This document shows, piece after piece, positions 1 through 4,962 of a stretch of 9,957 nucleotides of DNA. The position numbers and the translations under genes are program-made. Location: assembly GCA_009775375.1 (NCBI GenBank), contig VSPO01000118.1, positions 1 through 9,957 on the forward strand. The letters run 5' to 3'. The number at the start of each line of letters is the position of its first letter. The stretch's first letter is position 1. The notes under the pieces are model-generated. The model ran no database searches and was not told the origin of the DNA. It saw nothing but the letters and a program-made list of their open reading frames with translations. Origin of the DNA: Muribaculaceae bacterium. GTDB taxonomy: Bacteria; Bacteroidota; Bacteroidia; Bacteroidales; Muribaculaceae.

Positions 1-113
1 GGGACAACGACTATCTACTTTATGCCTTAAAAAGTTTTGATTTTGTAAAAAATTAAGATGCGTCAGCCGTGGGATTTTGCCTGAAGATTAGCGGTAGTTT
101 GGCGAAAAATCAG

Positions 114-121
114 TAATTTTG
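114..121 (+). promoter_or_regulatory. Bacteroidetes -7 promoter box (TAATTTTG) at the start of the cyclotransferase gene
   Basis: TAATTTTG fits the Bacteroidetes primary sigma factor -7 consensus TAnnTTTG exactly. It ends only 4 bases before the ATG at 126, so transcription would begin at or within a few bases of the start codon. A -33 element is not clear: TTAG at 88-91 lies 22 bases upstream, and TTTG at 98-101 is too close (12 bases). The -7 match is seen directly; its use as a promoter is inferred. Confidence 0.5.
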
Positions 122-125
122 CGAA

Positions 126-1088
126 ATGCAAAAGACACTACTGATAATAATGGCGGCTCTGGCCTTGGCCGGATGTGGCGGAAAGAAGGCCACGCAGACT
201 GCCGCCGCTGAGATAACGCAGCCCTCGGTGGAGGTGGCTTTCGATGCCGACAGCGCCTATGCCTACGTCGACAGGCAGGTGGCTTTCGGTCCGCGTGTGC
301 CCAACACGGAGGCGCATCGCCTCTGTGGCGACTGGCTCGCTTCCGAACTCCGAAGACATGGCGCCGACGTGACGGAGCAACGGGCTGTGCTGAAAGCTTT
401 CGACGGCACCGACCTGCAGGCGCGCAATTTTTTCGCCCGGTTTAATCCTCAGGCAAAGGGCAGAATCCTGCTTCTCGCTCATTGGGACTGCCGCCCTTGG
501 GCGGATGAGGATCCCGATCCCGCCAACCACGACAAACCTGTCGATGGGGCCAACGACGGCGCGAGCGGCGTCGGTGTGCTCCTTGAGATTGCCCGTCAGC
601 TCGGAAAGGATTCCGGCGGAAAGGGAGTTGACATTCTCTTTGTCGATGCTGAAGACTGGGGAACGGATGGGGATGAGGATTCCTGGGCCCTTGGAGCCCG
701 TCATTTCGTGGAGAATCCCCCGGTGGAGGGATATATGCCCGACGAGGCCATCTTGCTCGACATGGTCGGCGGGAAGGACGCTATCTTCTGCCGGGAATAT
801 TTCTCTGAGAAGGCAGCCCCGGCTTTGGCTCAGAAGATTTGGGCGATTGCCGCCCAAAGAGGCCACGGCGGAATGTTCCCCAACCGTATGGGAGGTGCCG
901 TGACCGATGACCATGTGCAACTTATAGAACACGGAATCCCCACCATCGACATCATTGAATACAACCCCGACCGCCCCTCCGGCTTTAATCCGCGCTGGCA
1001 CACCGTGGCCGACAACATGGAGGGAATCTCGGCCAAAACCTTGGGAGCTGTCGGGGAAACCGTCATGCAGTATCTAAAGGAAAGATAA
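126..1088 (+). CDS. M28-family glutaminyl-peptide cyclotransferase-like lipoprotein (type II QC)
   Basis: This is probably a zinc-dependent glutaminyl cyclase that converts N-terminal glutamine of exported proteins to pyroglutamate, anchored as a lipoprotein on the periplasmic side. A short signal peptide ends in a lipobox, LAGC, with the lipidated Cys at residue 17. The M28/QC core follows: an HWD motif (H119, D121), GANDG with putative zinc ligand D144, DAEDW with catalytic E176 and metal ligand D177, LLDMVGG with D212, DDH at 261-263, and WHT with zinc ligand H292. These match, in order, the human QC residues D159, E201/E202, D248, D305 and H330. The 320-aa length fits characterised Bacteroidetes type II QCs. 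The ATG at 126 is required, because the next Met (M9) would leave too short a signal peptide. tyrS follows 47 bases downstream. An M28 aminopeptidase is the alternative, but the EDW and DDH motifs favour QC. Confidence 0.88.
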   Translation: MQKTLLIIMAALALAGCGGKKATQTAAAEITQPSVEVAFDADSAYAYVDRQVAFGPRVPNTEAHRLCGDWLASELRRHGADVTEQRAVLKAFDGTDLQARNFFARFNPQAKGRILLLAHWDCRPWADEDPDPANHDKPVDGANDGASGVGVLLEIARQLGKDSGGKGVDILFVDAEDWGTDGDEDSWALGARHFVENPPVEGYMPDEAILLDMVGGKDAIFCREYFSEKAAPALAQKIWAIAAQRGHGGMFPNRMGGAVTDDHVQLIEHGIPTIDIIEYNPDRPSGFNPRWHTVADNMEGISAKTLGAVGETVMQYLKER

Positions 1089-1135
1089 TGCAAGCAGCTA
1101 AGAGATAATTAGAAACTAATAAAACAATAGATAAA

Positions 1136-2428
1136 ATGGATTTTATAGAAGAACTTACCTGGCGTGGCATGATCCATACGATGATGCCGGGCACGGATGA
1201 ATTGCTGAAGAAAGGGATGACGACGGCCTACCTCGGAATCGACCCGACCGCCGACAGTCTTCACATCGGCCATCTTTGCGGAGTCATGATGCTCCGCCAT
1301 TTCCAGCGTTGCGGACATAAGCCCCTCGCTCTCATCGGCGGAGCCACCGGAATGATCGGCGACCCCTCGGGAAAAAGTGCGGAGAGAAATCTCCTCGACG
1401 AGGCTACGTTGCGCCACAATCAGGAGGCAATCAAGAAGCAGCTCGCAAAATTCCTGGATTTCGACAGCGACGCCCCCAATCGGGCCGAGCTGGTCAACAA
1501 CTACGACTGGATGAAAGACGTAAGCTTCCTTGATTTCTCTCGCGAAATAGGAAAGCATATCACGGTCAACTATATGATGGCCAAAGATTCCGTGCAGAAG
1601 CGTCTCAATGGCGAGGCCCGCGACGGCCTGAGCTTCACGGAGTTTACGTATCAGCTCCTTCAGGGCAACGACTTCCTTCATCTCTATCAGGAGAAGGATT
1701 GCAAGCTTCAGCTCGGCGGTAGCGACCAGTGGGGCAACATCACGACAGGATCTGAGCTTATCCGCCGCAAACTCGGAGGAGAGGCTTATGCCCTGACTTG
1801 CCCCTTGATTACGAAGGCCGACGGCGGTAAGTTCGGAAAGACGGAGAGCGGCAACGTCTGGCTCGATCCCAACTATACGAGTCCCTACAAGTTCTATCAG
1901 TTCTGGGTCAATGTAAGCGACAGCGACGCTGAGAAGTATCTGAAAATCTTCACCTCCCTCACTAAGGAGGAGATCGAGGCTCTGCTCGAGGAGCACGAGA
2001 AAGACCCTGGGGCACGCCCGATGCAGAAGCGTCTGGCCAAGGAGGTCACGACTATGGTGCACAGTGAGGCAGACTATAACGCTGCCGTAGAGGCGAGTCA
2101 GATTCTTTTCAGCAACAAGGCCGACGAGGCTCTGCGCAACCTCGACGAGAAGACGCTGCTTGAAATCTTTGAGGGCGTGCCGACATTCAATGTCTCTAAG
2201 GCCGAGCTGGAATCCGGAATACCCGTGCTCGACCTGCTTGCTGCCAAGACTTCCGTATTCCCCTCCAAGGGAGAGGCCCGCAAGATGGTGCAGCAAGGGG
2301 GCGTCAGCCTCAACAAGAGGAAGCTGACCGACATAAACGCCGTCATAACGGCCGACGAACTACTTAACGGGAAATACCTCCTCGCCCAGCGCGGCAAGAA
2401 AAACTATTTCCTCCTCATCGCCGACTGA
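1136..2428 (+). CDS. tyrS: Tyrosyl-tRNA synthetase (TyrRS)
   Basis: This cytoplasmic class I aminoacyl-tRNA synthetase activates tyrosine with ATP and charges tRNA-Tyr. The Rossmann catalytic domain opens with YLGIDPTADSLHIGHL (32-47), which contains the HIGH motif at 43-46. GSDQWGN lies at 195-201 in the tyrosine/AMP pocket, and KFGKT at 232-236 occupies the KMSKS loop position. A helical anticodon-binding region follows, then an S4-type RNA-binding domain from about residue 365 to the end, with GEARKMVQQGGVSLN at 379-393. The 430-aa length is normal for the bacterial short-type enzyme (E. coli has 424). The ATG is preceded by an A-rich stretch (AATAGATAAA) rather than a Shine-Dalgarno site, as is usual in Bacteroidota. 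I see no separate promoter in the 47-base gap, so co-transcription with the cyclotransferase is likely. Transcription should end at the hairpin at 2453-2493. Confidence 0.97.
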   Translation: MDFIEELTWRGMIHTMMPGTDELLKKGMTTAYLGIDPTADSLHIGHLCGVMMLRHFQRCGHKPLALIGGATGMIGDPSGKSAERNLLDEATLRHNQEAIKKQLAKFLDFDSDAPNRAELVNNYDWMKDVSFLDFSREIGKHITVNYMMAKDSVQKRLNGEARDGLSFTEFTYQLLQGNDFLHLYQEKDCKLQLGGSDQWGNITTGSELIRRKLGGEAYALTCPLITKADGGKFGKTESGNVWLDPNYTSPYKFYQFWVNVSDSDAEKYLKIFTSLTKEEIEALLEEHEKDPGARPMQKRLAKEVTTMVHSEADYNAAVEASQILFSNKADEALRNLDEKTLLEIFEGVPTFNVSKAELESGIPVLDLLAAKTSVFPSKGEARKMVQQGGVSLNKRKLTDINAVITADELLNGKYLLAQRGKKNYFLLIAD

Positions 2429-2452
2429 CAATAATCCATACCCCTAAAAAAG

Positions 2453-2493
2453 CTGGCTCATAGACAACACTCGTCTATGAGCCAGTTTCTTTT
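2453..2493. terminator. Bidirectional rho-independent terminator between tyrS and the convergent ATPase operon
   Basis: A perfect 13-bp stem, CTGGCTCATAGAC (2453-2465) with GTCTATGAGCCAG (2473-2485), encloses a 7-base loop. On the + strand it is followed by TTTCTTTT (2486-2493). On the - strand it is followed by six consecutive T (complement of A 2446-2451). It lies 25 bases after the tyrS stop and about 70 bases past the stop of the convergent 208-aa gene, so it can end both transcripts. Confidence 0.92.
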
Positions 2494-2564
2494 GTGGTAT
2501 AAGGTATTATTGCCTCTAACAGATGCGAATAAGATGAATCTCTATTATGAGGTCTCTTCAGATG

Positions 2565-3191
2565 TTATAGGGAAAAAAGTTCCCTATCAAAATTTCTGCA
2601 CTCCCAATATCTTGTTTCAACGGATGTGATATTATTCATAATGCCTTGGGTCAGCTTGTTGCATAGCTCTTTTAGATTTGACGATGTCCCAGCCAAGGCG
2701 GTTAAATCGGAATTAAATGCCATGATTCCATCATCTGCCACTGAAATGTCGGAAACTAATATGTAAAGCATATTGCAACCGCTGAATACATTTGAATCAT
2801 GGGTGATTTCTTTGCATATCTGAATACTGTCGGATAATTTTATTGGTAAATCCGACGAATACTTATTTGCCTGTGCACGAATGTTTTCTTCGGTTCCGTG
2901 ATGCTTTATTAGTAATTCCCAACTTTTTAACTCTATAAAGCATAAAAAATTACTTGAAGGAGTTACGGCTAATGCATCAACTGATTTTCTTGACATTGAG
3001 CCTAAGCCTCTCGCAGCGTCGGCCTGCACCTTAATTTCATCAAAATCGATTACGGGTGTTTCTGAGCCGGCTTGGATACATAAATATTTCTTCCCTTTTT
3101 GTGGGGAGCATGCGCTATGGAGATTGCATATTATGGTCGTTGGTGTAGTCGCGAAAGCTAAAACCTTATCGTAAATCTCAAATGGAGTCAT
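2565..3191 (-). CDS. Putative PD-(D/E)XK-type nuclease partner of the AAA ATPase (208 aa, uncharacterised)
   Basis: I do not recognise a named family. The protein has no signal peptide and no membrane segment. Its most telling stretch is residues 69-91: a predicted strand with D72, then a hydrophobic strand FLCFIELKSW in which E87 and K89 form ExK. D-(x14)-E-x-K followed by an amphipathic helix with Q107 (IRAQANKYSSDLP) is the usual layout of a PD-(D/E)XK nuclease core, so a metal-dependent DNA or RNA cleaving role is inferred, not shown. Near the N terminus C22, H25 and C28 form CxxHxxC, with C38 following, which might bind metal. The start codon overlaps the ATPase stop as ATGA (3188-3191), so translation is coupled and the two products probably act together. 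The gene is AT-rich: the 60 bases at 2881-2940 hold 19 G/C, against 34 in the 60 bases at 1741-1800 of tyrS. This suggests lateral acquisition. Confidence 0.72.
   Translation of the reverse strand: MTPFEIYDKVLAFATTPTTIICNLHSACSPQKGKKYLCIQAGSETPVIDFDEIKVQADAARGLGSMSRKSVDALAVTPSSNFLCFIELKSWELLIKHHGTEENIRAQANKYSSDLPIKLSDSIQICKEITHDSNVFSGCNMLYILVSDISVADDGIMAFNSDLTALAGTSSNLKELCNKLTQGIMNNITSVETRYWECRNFDRELFSL
2567..2587 (-). other. Small perfect hairpin across the end of the 208-aa gene
   Basis: ATAGGGAA (2567-2574) pairs with TTCCCTAT (2580-2587) around a 5-base loop and overlaps the last codons and stop of the - strand gene. No T-run follows on the - strand, so it is not a classical terminator. 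It could protect the mRNA 3' end or be incidental. Confidence 0.35.
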
Positions 3192-4519
3192 TTCATGCTG
3201 TTTCTAACGGCATCCACGTTCATAATATCGCGTAGAGGAGCTGCCAAACGTGTAAATATCCGATTTAAATCATTCGTAACTTCCTTGACAGTCGAGAGTG
3301 TTGTTTCATTGGATTCCTCTGCCATATAATATTTAACATCCTTCTCAATGCCATATGCTGACGCAAAATATCTCAATGCTTGTACAAAGTAAGGACTATG
3401 AGAACTTACGACAATAGGTGTGCCCTTTGCGACAAGTTGGACGATAAGTCTACAAAAAATGACCTGCCATTCCGGATGTAGATGAATTTCGGGTTCATCC
3501 CAAATCAACATTTTAAATGTAGATATACTATCCGTCTGAAGTAAGCGTTGCAGAACGCCAAATGACTTGATTCCCGAAGCTACACTAATTGGAGGAACTA
3601 CATTCCCATTTTGCTTAAATGCAAGCTGTTTGGCCTTATCGTTTAATACAAATTCTCCCCCGGTCACGCTACTTATTTCGTCTAATTGATTGCGATAATC
3701 TTCTCCATAAATTTCTTGACTGAATAGCCCAGTCAGATCTTCAGCACTGCTTAACATTTTTTCGGCCATATCTGCCAAATGATAAGGAATATTATCTCTT
3801 CTTAAAGATGATGGAATTCCGCGCAATGATGTCGTCGGGATTGGGCTTGACAATCGCAATGTGTTAAGTATGTGAAGATAGATAGGCGATTCGATATAGG
3901 TAATATCTTCTACTGAGGAATTACCCCAAAGCCGTATCTTATCGACTTTACCATCATTGATTACTAATTCGATATCACTTCCATCTGCGTCAGTTGTTTC
4001 GTCATGAAAAAGAATATATGAGTCCTTTGAACCGAAAGAATTCAACGGTTCCATGAATTCGCTTTTTGCGATGGCCTCAAATTCGTCTTTGACCGCGATT
4101 TCCGGATTGTCAAGTTTTATGATTAATTTGTCGATGCGAGTTAATCGATTTTGCATTATCGCAACAGATCGAGATGAAAAGTCTCTTTTCTCAGCCTCGA
4201 TTTCTAAAATTTGACGCATTTCATCTACCGATATGCCTCTGTCTATTAGATTAAGACTTAGAATCTGGATGTCTTCTAAAAATGAGATGTTTTCAGAACT
4301 GTGAAACATCTTTTTCAGAGACAATAATTCCCTTCGTATGATGGAAACTGTTTTCATTTTATCCAATTGTCGGACATTATTTGTCGCCTTTAGGATGGAA
4401 AACAGTATCTTGCCGACAGTACTCTTGCCTGAATTATTTTCGCCTGTGAGTACAGTTAGACCACCGATTTCGATATCGGCATCCTTGATCTTAAGAATGT
4501 TATGTAGTTTCAGATTCAT
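3188..4519 (-). CDS. OLD/AAA_15-AAA_21-like ABC-type ATPase, first gene of a two-gene operon
   Basis: This is a 443-aa ATPase of the OLD/RecF/SMC-like ABC superfamily. It starts with the typical N-terminal strand pair (MNLKLHNILKIKDADIEIGG) and has a Walker A motif, GENNSGKST, at 26-34. An ABC-signature-like segment VASGIKSFGVLQRLL lies at 313-327, Walker B with the family hallmark LIWDEPEIHLHPEWQ at 338-352 (D341, catalytic E342), and a switch-histidine motif VVSSHSPYF at 370-378 (H374). The roughly 270 residues between Walker A and the signature are a charged, largely helical insertion that could hold partner or substrate contacts. There is no C-terminal TOPRIM, so it is not a full OLD or GajA nuclease; the nuclease function may be supplied by the overlapping 208-aa gene. 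The promoter at 4551-4582 fits this start. Similar ATPases drive defence systems such as PARIS, Septu and AbiL, but I cannot assign this pair to one. Confidence 0.88.
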   Translation of the reverse strand: MNLKLHNILKIKDADIEIGGLTVLTGENNSGKSTVGKILFSILKATNNVRQLDKMKTVSIIRRELLSLKKMFHSSENISFLEDIQILSLNLIDRGISVDEMRQILEIEAEKRDFSSRSVAIMQNRLTRIDKLIIKLDNPEIAVKDEFEAIAKSEFMEPLNSFGSKDSYILFHDETTDADGSDIELVINDGKVDKIRLWGNSSVEDITYIESPIYLHILNTLRLSSPIPTTSLRGIPSSLRRDNIPYHLADMAEKMLSSAEDLTGLFSQEIYGEDYRNQLDEISSVTGGEFVLNDKAKQLAFKQNGNVVPPISVASGIKSFGVLQRLLQTDSISTFKMLIWDEPEIHLHPEWQVIFCRLIVQLVAKGTPIVVSSHSPYFVQALRYFASAYGIEKDVKYYMAEESNETTLSTVKEVTNDLNRIFTRLAAPLRDIMNVDAVRNSMK

Positions 4520-4550
4520 ATATTCTTATTGGCTGAGATTTTTGAATTTA

Positions 4551-4582
4551 CAAATGTAATATTTTTTGCCCGACTTCACAAA
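4551..4582 (-). promoter_or_regulatory. Complete Bacteroidetes -33/-7 promoter of the ATPase operon
   Basis: Read on the - strand, TTTG (4582-4579) is followed by a 20-base spacer and TACATTTG (4558-4551). This matches the TTTG-N19-21-TAnnTTTG consensus exactly. Transcription would start near 4546, giving a leader of about 27 bases before the ATG at 4519, with an A-rich region in place of a Shine-Dalgarno site. Confidence 0.8.
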
Positions 4583-4910
4583 TATCTTTTTTATTAAACA
4601 AACGACTTTCTTCTCGGCATTTTATAACCCACAGCCTGATTATACCATATTTGACTGATAGCAAATCAAGGTTAATGTGACGTTACCAAGTCGGTATTAT
4701 TTTTTCAATACCAAACTATGTTAAATCCCAACATGTAAGGTCTTTTGAGCACATTGTGCATTAGAGATTTGAATTTTTTCACTAAAAATCAGTCGGTAAA
4801 CGGAGGCCGAGCAGACTCAAGAAAACATCCGTATAGTCCCACTCATTGGGAAAGTTTTATTTAATTTGTCGGTTTCCTCAAAATAACGAAGGCTTGGGGA
4901 TTTCGTGTCG
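4583..4910. other. Non-coding stretch with several short inverted repeats
   Basis: I see no supported gene or tRNA in these 328 bases between the divergent operons. The sequence is AT-rich up to about 4800. It holds four short inverted repeats: GGTATT/AATACC (4693-4712), ATGTT/AACAT (4718-4734), the compact palindrome GCACATTGTGC (4749-4759) and TCCCA/TGGGA (4837-4851). The 11-bp palindrome looks like a possible operator; the others are weak. An in-frame TTG at 4846 is not the start of the downstream gene, because it lies upstream of that gene's promoter box. Confidence 0.4.
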
Positions 4911-4918
4911 TAACTTTG
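4911..4918 (+). promoter_or_regulatory. Bacteroidetes -7 promoter box (TAACTTTG) of the 704-aa gene
   Basis: TAACTTTG is an exact TAnnTTTG match 44 bases upstream of the ATG at 4963. Transcription would start around 4922-4925, with a leader of about 40 bases. No convincing TTTG lies 19-21 bases upstream. The box fixes the translation start downstream of it and excludes the longer reading that begins with TTG at 4846. Confidence 0.6.
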
Positions 4919-4925
4919 CACCCGT

Positions 4926-4954
4926 AATCATTAAATCAAGAATCATTAAATCAA
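4926..4954 (+). repeat. Tandem 14-base direct repeat in the leader of the 704-aa gene
   Basis: AATCATTAAATCAA occurs at 4926-4939 and again at 4941-4954, giving a 15-base period, directly followed by a run of A (4953-4960) just before the ATG at 4963. The repeat fills most of the predicted 5' leader. It may be a slippage duplication that enhances an unstructured A/T-rich ribosome entry region. Confidence 0.75.
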
Positions 4955-4962
4955 AAAAAATT

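Noticed and set aside
3..56. Open frame at the left edge that could be the C terminus of an upstream gene (17 codons then TAA).
   Set aside because: All three + frames are open for 30 bases or more here, and the fragment is too short to recognise; there is no supporting motif.
1109..2296. Long - strand open frame of 395 codons opposite tyrS.
   Set aside because: It is a shadow of the GC-biased tyrS codons; the + strand product is unmistakable and the antisense product has no motif.
3188..4519. ATPase as a full OLD-family or Gabija GajA nuclease.
   Set aside because: The protein ends about 70 residues after the switch-histidine motif, and no C-terminal TOPRIM domain is present.
4583..4960. 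A tRNA or other attachment-site gene at the edge of the AT-rich islet.
   Set aside because: No cloverleaf, T-loop-like GGTTC motif or long flanking direct repeat could be found by eye.
4846..4962. N-terminal extension of the 704-aa gene starting at TTG 4846.
   Set aside because: The extension lies upstream of and across an exact TAnnTTTG box (4911-4918), and the ATG at 4963 has the A-rich upstream region seen at the other starts.
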